Source: Chondrosia reniformis
Lineage: Eukaryota; Porifera; Demospongiae; Chondrillida; Chondrillidae
Length of the DNA: 64,000 nucleotides
NCBI GenBank assembly: GCA_947172415.1
Contig: OX359192.1
Coordinates: 1,428,501-1,492,500 of the forward strand
Direction of reading: 5' to 3'
A program made the translations under genes and the position numbers. Below are positions 48,901 to 60,182 of the stretch, piece after piece (position 1 is the stretch's first letter; every line of letters starts with the position of its first letter). The notes under the pieces were generated by a model. It saw only the letters and a list, made by a program, of their open reading frames with translations. It was not told the origin of the DNA and searched no databases.

Positions 48901-51900
48901 CTATATATCACAGCTTACCTAAAACCACCCATATGTTTATCTTCAAAAGATGTCAATTTGTCAAACAATGTTTTCATGTCTGCTTCATCCTCACTGTACG
49001 TATGTATAGTAAAGTAAAAATTAGTGTCCATTGAGTATGTACTTACGTACGTATGTACAATATTCCTTTCATATGTAGCCCATCAGATGATAACCAGATT
49101 GAAGCTGATGTGAATACATACATTAACATTATTAAATGAATAAGTATAGAGGCAGTTGATAATGAGATGGTCATGTTGAAATTGGACTAGAGCAATTCAA
49201 TCAATCAGTCAAATTTTAAGTGGGAATTGTTGGATCATTGGCTTTATGTTTGAATATATAGCTCAAGCATACGTACTTATACTATACATATGGACATACA
49301 TAAGTATTAATCTTAATGCAAGAATAAATATCAGCCATTTGATAATTACAAATGTGTATGTACGTATGTGTACAATAATCTACGTACGTAATTCATAGTC
49401 TGGCTTATTAGACCGTCCCTAATAAGTGCCCAGAGGCATGGAAAGGGAAGGACAGTCTAGTGGCACTATCTTATTCCTAAATGGTATATGATGGACTGTG
49501 TACATATGTACATACATACGTAGTACGTAACTAAAGAAGCATAAGTCATAATCTAATATCTAATAGTAACATATTACGAAAGTAGCCAAATGTTTCCAAT
49601 AGTCCTATTGGGTTAATGAAATTAAAATATAACTACAGTCATGTGTAACAAAATGAAGTCTCCGGCAAAGATAATATATGTACGTACGTACATATGCATC
49701 TAACTAAATAGGACAATCTATTATGTCTCTTAGTACGTACGTATGCATCTAACTAAATAGGACACTCTATTATGTCTCTTAGTACGTACATACGTATGTA
49801 CGTACATATACACACTTGTGCAGGCAACAAGAAAACTCACTTTTCCTGACGTTTTACTTTGTGCTGTCCTAAGAGTCTCTCCTGTAACTTTTTTTTCAGC
49901 TCTTCTTGGCACTTGTGTTTGCTCATAGTCTTCCAGTTAATTAAGTTTAATGTGTCAAAGAGCAAACCTTCCTTAATCTCCTTATCAAGCAGTGAGTCAG
50001 TGTGGAAACTGGGGGACAGGTTTACCTGCAATACAATTGCAACAAAGTCACTAACATTATAAGACTGAGGTACGTACGTTCATACCACCATTGCACATTG
50101 CGCTCCACAGGAGACATCAGTAGGTGAGAAAATAATAATTGCACATCTGTACATACGTAGATAATATCATGATGGCTTTGTGTTCCATTGTGTGCATGTA
50201 CGTACGTATGCTGTGATGTAGCAATATGTACATAGTGCTGATACATTGATGTACGTATACGTACCTCCAATAGCCAGGGCTTTAATTTATGATCCAACAT
50301 AACGTCAAAGCCAAGAATTTCAAAGCAGGCACTGGCTCCCGGAACATGATGAGGGAAGCAGGATCGATAATTGTGCTTCAAAACAGGCTGACAAGAGATT
50401 AAAGTCTTGATGATTGTATCCTAGTCATTGGGATAAAAATAAGTACATTGATGTACGTATACATAAAGATCAGATAAAGAGTTATATTAATATAGTATGG
50501 TATAGTGTATTAGGCTAGTGTAATACTTTTCATACCATTAGAAGATGTCTTGCAATGGCATACGTACGTAATTTCTGATCACATACTTACGTACGTACGT
50601 ACAAAAGCTTCAAAATATACGTACATACGTACGACTTACAAAGTACAAGATTGCAAATAAAACTACCTAAGTACATACGTATGTATATGTATACGTACTT
50701 CAATGTCTTTCCAAATTTTCTTCAAATCAAAACCATTTTCTTCAAACCATCTATCTAAGGTGGTGATTCTCCTATTAAATACATATTAAGATGGATATAC
50801 ATACGTACGTACGTACATCACCGGGCTATCATAGCACAGCTAAACACAACACAAGGTTAACAGGTGAGGATGTTGTCATGGATACAAAACACAACCCTAG
50901 TGTGCATGGACAATGTACTTTGGATATAGTGCAAGCTGAGAAGAGTACCTTTTACTTCCACTGTCTTCATCCACAACAAACTGGTCACTATGTTTGTTTA
51001 TTGCATAATTTGTCAAGTGCATGTAAACATCAGACTACATGAGAATAATAGACATATGTATGTATATCAGCTATTAGCAAGGTTCGTGACTAGTACTGTA
51101 CATACTAATTAGGTATGCAGGTACATACGTATGTAAGTATATGCAGTTAAATCTTGTTAATTCAAAACCATAAGGGATAAGAAAGGGATAAGAAATTGGA
51201 TTCATTTAAACAGTTTATGAATGCACATATGTAAATACGAGAGTAACATTAATTTACAAGAATTTCAACATCTTGTATTAAAAAGGATTTAAATTAATGA
51301 GATGTTGCTGTAAGAAGAGTCATATCCACAAACACACACACACACACAGTACTCACAATATTGTTTCCAGTAGGACTCTTGTACTTTGTAGTAGCTAGTC
51401 GGACAAGACCATCTTTGTATACAAATATTCTCAGCGGATCACAAGACAATACTAAAACATATATTCTAAGATCAAATTTGTATCCATCCAAGAGAAAAGG
51501 CTGAAAGTGAGGGAAATACGTATTATAGAAATGGAGATTAATAACAGCAAACTTTAAATATCTTTGAGATGGTACATTCTTCAACTTTTGAGTGTTTAAA
51601 AACGTAGTTTGGTTTCGTTTCTTGGTCAAACGTTTTGACCCTGGGGATCTTCTTCAGTGACTGCATTTTTAAACGCTCAAAAGTCAAAGGATGTACCACC
51701 CCAAAGATAAGTTCTATGCAGTTAGAAGGAATCCTTATTCTAATAAACTTTAAATACGTACGTACATACTATGTAGTATATACGCAGTGTACGTACGTAG
51801 TCACATACATTAATTAGGAATGTGTAGTACGTAATGTGCCCTAACAGACCTTTGATATGTACTGCTGGCATACCATATGTTCTCCAGTCTTAATGTCCTG

Positions 51901-54115
51901 CAGGGAGGCAGAGAGGTTGTAACGTTTACGTACATAGATACATACGTACGTATGTGAAAATGTCAGCTAATTGCATTGTATACGTAAGCTGTACCCATAC
52001 ACATACGTACGTACAATGCAGTCAGGAATATGCAAAAACATATGTATATGGGTATGTACGTATTTGCATTAGTTAATTGAAGCAATGATGGCTGTGGTGG
52101 TAACATACGTACGTAAGTAATTGGATTCCCTAATAATGATGATTATCTTATTAATTCAGTCCATATATAGTTCATAGTACCTTTGTATTTTTAATGACAC
52201 TTATTCCACGTCCTTGTGCTGAATTGTCCGGTTTTAGTATGTATGTGACACCTTTCTTCATACGGCCATATGCCTGCAAGTCTCCATTACTGAAACAACA
52301 TTCCAAAGAATTACATACCGTATTACGTACGTACGTACATATATATATTATAACAAGTATCCTAATTTATTGAGACTCAGCAACAATTGTATTTAAACGT
52401 TTCGACCCAGAGGTCTTCATCAGCATAATGTATTATGAATGCAACAAAAAACCCTTACATTGTAATATACATACATATAAGTATGTACGTACATGCTATG
52501 GATATACCAGAAGTACACTCACTCAGAGGGTAAGCACCATGATCGAGGAGAATAGTTATAGTCTTTGGGAAACAACTTGGTCATTCTATTCATGTTCCTA
52601 GCCAGTGAATCCTTTCGACATATTTCATTCATTCCTGGAAAATGATTGACTTTCTACAGAGGAATCAGGAAACATTGATGTAGAGGCGGGAGAAAGAGCC
52701 TTGAGTTCTACGTATTTGCAGTCAATATCTAAAACTTAACAAGCCATTAAAGGCTTGCATAATATGTATACATCAACCACAGACACAGAGCCATAAATAC
52801 ATACAAAATATACGATAGATAAGTTTATTGGAGCTAATATTACTGATGAAGACCTACGGGTTGAAACGTTCAATATAGCTTGATTTTCGTTGCAGATATG
52901 TAGCTCCAATAAACTTATCTATCATAATGAATGTAACTAAAATTATTCCCTATCAATACAAAATATATGTACGTATGTAGTACCTGATATGGTTTTAACG
53001 TTACAGCTTTGTCAATGGCCATGGAGCAGTCAGACCAAAACAATACTGGATCCTTCTGGTCATCAACTACCTTAAAACCGAATCTTTTTGCTACTCTTCG
53101 AACTATATATGTATGTACGTACATAGGGAAAAAATGATCACATGATCATTGAAATATTTTGAACAAACAAGTGTACATGTACCTAAATTAAAAAAAATTA
53201 AACCTCTAACTATATACGTAGATGTAAGTTTGCAATTATATATATAGAACTCAAAATAACTCACCGCTGTTATACTTGCACGCAGATAGATTAATAGTGA
53301 GTGTCCTAGGAATAATAGTTGACTAGTAAAGTATCAGATGTATCTAATGATATAGTCGTTATTACTAAAGGAACTACTTAGGCAAGGACTAGAAGATTGC
53401 ATGGGAGTAAACACTTCAATTATCAGATGTATCTAATGATATAGTCGTTATTACTAAAGGAACTACTTAGGCAAGGACTAGAAGATTGCATGGGAGTAAA
53501 CACTTCAATTATCAGATGTATCTAATGATATAGTCGTTATTACTAAAGGAACTACTTAGGCAAGGACTAGAAGATTGCATGGGAGTAAACACTTCAATTA
53601 TCAGATGTGGAGTCCCTAACAACGGGGCCAACAATCTACCCAAACAAGAAAGACTTCATTTTTATTGAATCCAAATCATCATTCAAGAGGATAGAATATC
53701 TCCCATGTATCAGGCCCATTATTACGCAGTCGTAAAATTTAACCTCTAATACATCAGTCCTACGTACGTAGTTGTACGTATAGCTAATACGTACGTACTC
53801 TAAGTTGGAAATACCATGCAAACGTTTAGCGCATTCCTTTGGCCTAGCTTTGTACATTTTATAGTAGTTTGCCATTTCATTATAATAATGTAAAACTGTA
53901 AATACTCGCCGAAGCCTTTCTAATGGCTGTATCTATCCAATGGAGACGGATTATACGTATATCGCAGTAAGTACAAGAATTATTGATTACCTCGGCTTCG
54001 AATGAGTCTTTTTCTTCAAACTGATTTCACCTGGGTCTTGATCGCAGTTTCCTGGATCCTCCACATCGTCCTTTTCGAAAGCTTCCGTTTCGTCAACATG
54101 CTCGCCTTCTTCCAT
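45963..54115 (-). CDS. Tubulin polyglutamylase, TTLL6/TTLL13-like
   Basis: Seventeen exons join in frame to 740 aa: 54115-53991, 53305-53265, 53102-52984, 52653-52523, 52289-52181, 51897-51850, 51500-51357, 51034-50949, 50771-50699, 50420-50265, 50025-49841, 48993-48919, 48760-48647, 48021-47823, 47160-46984, 46546-46365 and 46221-45963. The enzyme adds glutamate chains to tubulin tails, mainly on axonemal microtubules. Seen in order: TINLSACKYNSVRRVAKRFG, VNHFPGMNEICRKDSLARN, ATP-grasp strand TYILKPDNSAQGRGISVI, CQQYISKPFLLDGYKFDLRI, VLSCDPLRIF, MHLTNYAINKH, CFEILGFDVMLDHKLKPWLL and LEVNLSPSFHTDSLLDKEIK, then a basic microtubule-binding helix and a long unstructured tail. These choices of residues fit the TTLL6/13 branch (elongating, alpha-tubulin-preferring in vertebrates; preference here is inferred). 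Introns are packed with TACGTA words and several MITEs. The promoter faces the next gene with an X-box between them. Confidence 0.93.
46742..46890. mobile_element. MITE (family B) in a TTLL intron
   Basis: TATCTTTGGAAAGGGTCATC and its inverse GATGACCCTTTCCAAAGATA are inverted ends, followed inward by TTTCGACTTTGGGAGC and its inverse. The interior has CAGGGTCGAAACGTTTGG, the shared hairpin core. Confidence 0.85.
51560..51745. mobile_element. MITE (family B) in a TTLL intron
   Basis: ATCTTTGAGATGGTACATTC and TGTACCACCCCAAAGATAAG are diverged inverted ends. The interior holds AAACGTTTTGACCCTGGGGA and CTTCTTCAGTGACTGC. The flank GTTCTATGCAGTTAGAAGGA matches the other family B copies. Confidence 0.8.
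52812..52927. mobile_element. Small MITE (family C) in TTLL intron 3
   Basis: The ends ACGATAGATAAGTTTATTGG and CCAATAAACTTATCTATCAT are inverted repeats of about 28 bp; the interior has ACTGATGAAGACCTACGGGT and TGAAACGTTC. Confidence 0.85.
53332..53606. repeat. 89-bp tandem triplication in TTLL intron 1
   Basis: Three apparently identical 89-bp copies (starts 53332, 53421, 53510; TATCAGATGTATCTAATGAT…) are followed by the first bases of a fourth. Confidence 0.93.
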
Positions 54116-54139
54116 TTTATTTACGTTTCCATGGTAACA
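54116..54139. promoter_or_regulatory. 24-bp divergent start gap containing an RFX X-box
   Basis: GTTTCCATGGTAAC at 54125-54138 fits the 14-bp X-box consensus recalled for RFX/DAF-19 sites (RYYNYYATRRNRAC) at every position and is a near-perfect inverted repeat, so it reads the same way for both genes. RFX factors switch on ciliary genes in animals. It sits between the start of a tubulin polyglutamylase, an axonemal enzyme, and the start of a coiled-coil protein. Both 5' UTRs must be very short, or the true start codons lie further inside. Confidence 0.75.
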
Positions 54140-56096
54140 ATGGCCGACTACTCGAGATGGGAGAGAAATAAACATCATTGCCAATTACAAGAAATTCCAA
54201 CTTTGAAAAGGTATCCCAGACGAGCAAATAGAGGAAAAGTTTTAGAATTGGATGTGAGTCCCGTCACTCTTTGGAGATAAATAACAGCAATTATGAATAT
54301 CATTATTGTGTGTGCGATCGATATTCCAATCATCTGATATGGACTGGATCTGGTAGCCTGGCAACAACTGAAGTGTTTAGTTGCATTGCTTGTAGCCCAC
54401 AATTGCCTAATGATAATGAATCCTTAATATTGCTAAATGGGAACCTACATGTATCTATGTAAGGTTATTATCTCATTCTTCTCATTCAGGAAATGAAAAT
54501 GAAAAGAGACCAAAGACAGTTTATACTGGAATTTCGAAATTCTTTGTATCCATCACAGTTTATTTACGTATGATGAATTAGATCTGTAGCAATATGTTCG
54601 TACACACATATGAAGCATATGATATACATATGATTGCTTATTTAACTGATATGGACTTGTTTATTTTCTAAGCATTGTGCCAGATTACATAAAAATATGA
54701 GCGTGGCTGCTGAGATTGGTGCAAAGGAAAGTAAACAAGTAAGAAAAACAAGCTACTTGTTTACGACCCAAGGATGGTCTTACTGTACGAGTATAATTGT
54801 GTCAGGTGTCAGATGTTAGCCATATGCTGAGCCGATATGGAAAGTTCAAGGTGTCGCTTTGTGTTCTGAAGAGCCATTTCGAGCAGCAATTGCAGGAGGC
54901 AATGGAACAAGTCAAGTATTTAGAAGAAACTACTTTTCAAGAAATCCAGGGTTGGTATTGCTGTATTGCATACTCACACAGTAAATGGGCTGGGTCTTTT
55001 AATATATCTCTTGTCATTTGATTAGCTGCAAATAAGTTGTTTATGTTTGAATACCAAGATATAAACATGTACGTACGGATATTGACCTCACTGCCTGCCT
55101 ATAAATACTTGTATGTAGACCTTACCAGGAAGGTGGAACGCATTGAACAGGAACTGAAGACTTATACAGATGAGCTTAATGTGCTTCGAAAATACAAGGT
55201 ACACAGATTTGGGTCCAACATTCCTTCTTATCTGATAAAACAATGTACTCAAGTGATAAAGGAGTTAACTGCACTGTGGTGATGAGTGAATAATCACTGG
55301 AGCATACAATGCTATATGTGCTTCCTGTACATTCTATCTCATTGCTGTTATTTAACTAGGAAAAGGAGTTTCACAGAAAATGTGCGAAAATTGATGAACT
55401 TAAGGATCAAATTCAAGATGAAAAAGAAAGATATGAGGTACATTTGTACATACAAGTAATGAACCTCTTCAAAGATAACAGAAAGTCATAAGTATATACA
55501 TTTCTTTTACCAACAGTTTAAGTTTACAGAATTAGAATCAATGATTCATGCTGAAGAAGTAAAATGTGAAGAAGACATGCATGGAAAATGGAGTGAAATA
55601 CAAGAGATCGCTGCCAAAGTGAGTACTATACTAGATTGTTTGAAAGGAGTATAAGAAGTGGTAATTATCTCAAACATAGATTAAAAGCACATTTCTCTAT
55701 TAGTGCATCAGTATCTAATTAAATGTCTATGAAAGTTAATGGATCCTCTTTGATCATTTAGGGTTGTCTAAAGACTGTAGGGAAGAGCACCCTAGAAAGA
55801 ACACTGCTTTTGAAAAGGATGACAAGGGTATATTAACTGTTTATTGTACGTATGTGATATACTACGTATTATTGTATATACGTATGTGGAGTATTCATAT
55901 AGAAACTTCTTATGTACATTGTATATAGTATACATACGTATGTACGTAAGTACTTTAATTTAACTCATTTCTTGATTTGTGTTTGTAGGAGATAAAAAAA
56001 TTGAAAGAAATTAAAGAAATTCTACAAGTAGATGTTGTTACTTTAAAAAAGAATATTGCTTCGTTAAGTATTAAATCAAGTTCAATTACTACATAA
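54140..56096 (+). CDS. Coiled-coil protein, probable ciliary partner gene
   Basis: Exons are 54140-54253, 54673-54738, 54806-54950, 55119-55198, 55360-55437, 55517-55618, 55762-55827 and 55989-56096 (252 aa), all phases closing. The N-terminus (MADYSRWERNKHHCQLQEIP) is basic and polar; from about residue 75 to the end the sequence is charged coiled coil (KVERIEQELKTYTDELNVLR, EKEFHRKCAKIDELKDQIQD, EIKKLKEIKEILQVDVVTLK). There is no membrane segment or known enzyme motif. Size and layout resemble small animal coiled-coil proteins such as the C20orf96 group, but this is only an impression. The shared start region with a TTLL polyglutamylase and the X-box suggest a role in cilia or flagella. The last exon ends SSSITT. 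Confidence 0.78.
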
Positions 56097-56649
56097 TTGA
56101 TATCTGCCTTTTTGACATCTAAGATCTTACAGATGTACATATTTGTAAATAATTACTATGATATTTAAGACTGTTGACCCAATTAAAATGACATTCCATT
56201 TTTATCGTAATCAAAGTATAAATACCTTCGAATATTGTATACTTGTGTTTACAAGTGCCAACATTCATTAATTTTCTTTCTACATACGTACTTTAAGATT
56301 ATTAGTATACTTAAAGACCTGCACTAGTTGTGAGGTGATTATTATAGTGATTAGAAAAATAGCACTTTAATATAATGATGCTACCATTAAAACTTATTTC
56401 AAGAATTAATGGGTAGAATGCTGAGTCTATAGACCTAGTGGTATATTTGATTAAGTTATTTGAGATATCAACTGCTATGATTGAAAGCGATTTTTAGTGG
56501 CTACCCGCCACGTTTACACTCATTTCAGTTATATGCTCACAACCTGTGTGGTTGAGAGCGGCAATATGTACAAACTGTCAGACCACTAATGTGTGTTTAC
56601 AGTGTATATATGTGTACACAAATAATCCAAAATTTCATCTTTATAAAGA

Positions 56650-56820
56650 GATAATTGGCACCAACATGATACATCTTTTAGATGGTATATATATCTTTCG
56701 ACTCTTTGAGTGTCTAAAAATGCAGTTTGGCTTTATAAATTTTTGGTCGAAAAGGGTCAAAAGATGTACCATCAAAAAGATAAGTTCAACGTAGTTAAAA
56801 GAAATCCTTATTCTGTTAAC
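56650..56820. mobile_element. MITE (family B)
   Basis: ACATCTTTTAGATGGTATAT and AGATGTACCATCAAAAAGAT are inverted ends; TCTTTCGACTCTTTGAGTGT and AAAATGCAGTTTGG follow inward. It lies in the gap between the coiled-coil gene and the fibrinogen-domain gene; nothing else was seen in 56097-56983. Confidence 0.78.
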
Positions 56821-56983
56821 GTGATACATGATTGGAAATTATGCTAATGTGTTGTAATTAAAGGATAGCTTATATAGAAAAAGTCTGTTTGTGCAAAAAA
56901 CATTTTTCAAACATTAAGTATCCAGAGAAGCAGCATGTCGGTAACAGGTTATTTCTAGCTAGTGCTGCATAGTTACAGCTTAA

Positions 56984-58360
56984 TTAGTTACAGTGAACCT
57001 TCATGTCAGCATATTTCAAGGATTTTGTGTGATACGTAAATGGTAGCCACTGGATTCCGGCAGCATATGGTGGTGTAACACCAGCTGGAAAGTACTTTCC
57101 ATTAAGATTAGCTGCATAGCATCCATTGTACCACCATCCACCAACCCCACATCCATTGCCATTGTCACGTGTGCTGAATCTCTGTCCATTATGATAGCCT
57201 CCTCTCCAATTATAATTGCCAAAATAATATTCTGTAGTAAGACTGTCACCTCCAGTACTTGTGCTAGAGTATCCACCCACTCGTAATGTATAGTTGGTAG
57301 TTTCATCTTCAATTCTGAAGTTATTATAGAGAGCAAATCTAGAATTCCCCAAGAAATCTGTCATACTTACATGAAGCTGACAGCTGGCGTACGAATAAGA
57401 TAAGCAGCTTATGCTATGAAGACCAAGCCAAAATTCACCTCTAGGATCACCAAATCCGTCCTCATAATCTTTCCAGTAATTATTAAAATACACACTGCCA
57501 TCCTGTCTTCTTTGAAACATTGTCCATGGTCCTCCACTAGTAGTCATGTCACAATAAGCTTCTACATATCTGTTACAACCAGGATTGATTAAGTAGACAC
57601 CTGAATCGGTGTAGCCTAACTCGTATACCTCCTTGCAGCTTTTAGGTGTGTAAGATGCTGCAGCCTTCAGTAGTATTGCCTGATTAGCCTCCAAGTTGTC
57701 TACAAGTTCTTGTATTGGAGTACAGCTGCAATTGCCTATAAGTATAAGCATATAATGTTAAATGAACTCTTTAATACATTTTAAGCACAATTTTTTTATA
57801 TCCCAAATTATTCAACTTCTACGTATAAAAAGAGCATGTGTGCATAATATACACCATGAGCCCTGCCTACCAGGATTAGGTTACTTAATCTGGAGAAAAC
57901 ATACAAAAGTTCAAACCCTTATACCATTTACACAGCCTTAAGGGCCTTCAGGCTGTGTGTATATATATGTGGTTCTTTGAGTGGCGGGCTTCAGAAAAAG
58001 TAATACGTATACATAAATATGAAGCCTAGCTAATAATGAACTTATACATTATTCACCATTTGAAGAGTTTACATTTCCATCAGTTGAAAAATTGCTTAAG
58101 AATCTTGTAGTATATTGCCTTTCATCTTTGAGGAGTTCAGTCACGTTAGTAGTTATGTTGTCAGCCTGTTCTTTCAAGCGATAAGCAAGCTGGCTCACTT
58201 GCCTTTTTAGGTTGGTAATTTCATTGTTAACTTCTGTCTTTTCGAATCTGGTGGAAGCATAGAGACTGATTGATCCTAGCTGAATCAACACTATTATCCC
58301 AAGAAGGATGATTATTACAGCAAGAGGGCACTTTAAGCTAGCTATAGTTTTCCTATCCAT
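56984..58360 (-). CDS. Type II membrane protein with fibrinogen C-terminal domain
   Basis: Exons are 58360-58057 and 57735-56984, joined in phase 1 (351 aa). Residues 1-10 are cytosolic, about 12-34 are a single hydrophobic anchor (PLAVIIILLGIIVLIQLG) and there is no cleavable signal, so the bulk faces outside. Residues about 40-80 are a short heptad stalk (likely trimer) with N-glycosylation sequons (NITT, NVT, NFST). The fibrinogen-related domain fills the rest: SCKEVYELGYTDSGVYLI, YCDMTTSGGPWTMFQRRQDG, FWLGLHSI, then GGWWYNGCYAANLNGKY near the calcium and ligand site. The calcium loop (DNGNGCGVGG) is shorter than in ficolins. Family members bind carbohydrate or acetyl groups and act in self/non-self recognition or adhesion; that role is inferred here. 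The start was taken at the Met before the basic and anchor segment; the frame is open further upstream. Confidence 0.9.
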
Positions 58361-60182
58361 GGCCGTTATACCTCTGACTATATATATTTGACTGTATGGT
58401 TGTACAACTATATATAAGTATTTATATATATGTTGTGTGTTTATATTATATGTGCAAATATACAGACAGATAGGTGCCAATGAATTGCATTGCATAAATA
58501 ATTCCTCTACAGGTTATTATAGATCTAATGTTTTAAAGTAACACATGTACAGTAATAATTCCTAGAATAATAATGTTTTAAGAAGTAGGAAACAGGAAAG
58601 ATCATGAATATATTTGACTTTGAGCAATGAATTTCATTGTTTATACAAACCGGGCCTTGCCGCAAGTCTATCAGTCAATATACAGTACTGTATACTGTAT
58701 ATAGGATATATGAATGTTCTACATATACCTACATATATACATACCACATGAATATAATTGACTCATCACTGCAGGTCAGATGAGTTTTTCAGTCTCTGTG
58801 TTTTGTGTGTATGTGTGTGATTGCTGTATAGTATCAATAACACATACAAAGCCACTAGAAACACCCTATAGTATACAGATAATAGAGAATACAGTATAGA
58901 ACTACAATTACCTGTGTGCTTTAGCCTTCATGCCCTTGTGTGCAAATTTTATATTTAAGAAATAGCGATATATTCCAGAAGTCAGAACATTTTGTAACTT
59001 GCAATTGCACTGTGTAGTACTTGATTGTACTACGTAATTTTGCTGTATACGTACATGCATTTTAAGAATGTTATATCATCATCATTAAACTCTGGATATT
59101 ACCCCTGCCCACTCATGTCTCCTGAGGAGTGCAATGAGCAAATGGGCGGAACCGGACTTCCATGCACCATATGCCATACTGATGAATCCTAAGAAGGACA
59201 AAACTGCTGTCTATGGCTCGACCATCTTTTTGATCGGCTAGGGGGAGACTCTGATTCCCATCAAGCGAACTTCGGCTCCACCCATTTGCTCATTGCACTC
59301 CTCAGGAGACCAGAATGAGCAGAGGTAATATCCAGAGTTTAACGAGATATCGATTCTTAAGATCAGCTTTAGATCTTAAAGTTTCCCTATATATGTTATT
59401 ATAGTTTAAAATTTATTATATTTGTATAATTGTGGATTAAATGTAAGCACAAAATTTATATAATGCATTGTGCAATTGCAATGTGTACACTCTATGTTTT
59501 TATTATATATAGGGTATCTAATAGTCAAAAGCTTAGAATATTATACAGTATAATTAATATGAAAGTGAAAATTGAAATACAAAATCTGCTAATTAGAATA
59601 ATAAATAAGAGTGTTTTTGCACAATTTTAAACTAAACACATGTATGATTTTCTTTCCATAATCCTTTGAATAATAGCTGTGCATCATATATATGTACATA
59701 TACGTATATATACAAATGTACCATTGAATCCTTTCTAATATATATTATATTATATACTTTTTCTGTACATGTTGCATTTATGTACTTTTGCTTTGAAGTT
59801 AGTTGTCTGGGATAGACATATATAATCCCATTATAATACATAAGTTGACACTTTTGTGTCCATCTATATAATATATAAATAGTATATACCAAAAGGTGAT
59901 ATGTGTGGAGAATGGCTATCAATAAAGCCAATTATATAGAAGAAATAAGCCAATTAAAAGTTACAATTTTCACATGCAAGGCATACATATGTATGTAGGT
60001 GTATCAGAGCTTCTTTAAGTTAAGTATTAGCTATATAGCAAAATTCATAAATGCACAAAGCAAATACTACAACACTGCAAAGTTAAACACTACTAAGCTG
60101 CATGGTTGAGTATCCCTAGAGGTACTTATATGTACTGTATAGTGTGTATAACTCATTTAAGTTTACTGTAAGGTGTTCCTAT
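58361..60182. other. Intergenic, one large foldback; no gene seen
   Basis: AT-rich sequence with short low-complexity frames only. The single clear structure is the foldback element at 59086-59341. Confidence 0.65.
59086..59341. mobile_element. Foldback element with about 75-bp inverted arms
   Basis: TAAACTCTGGATATTACCCC, CTCATGTCTCCTGAGGAGTG and CAATGAGCAAATGGGCGGA on the left are mirrored by CCACCCATTTGCTCATTG, CACTCCTCAGGAGACCAG and GGTAATATCCAGAGTTTA on the right. Arm fragments also occur near 1.6, 16.95 and 19.55 kb. Non-coding. Confidence 0.88.

Noticed and set aside
57016-57336. Minus-strand frame of 106 codons inside the fibrinogen-domain exon
   Set aside because: Shadow frame; the fibrinogen domain in the other frame explains the sequence.
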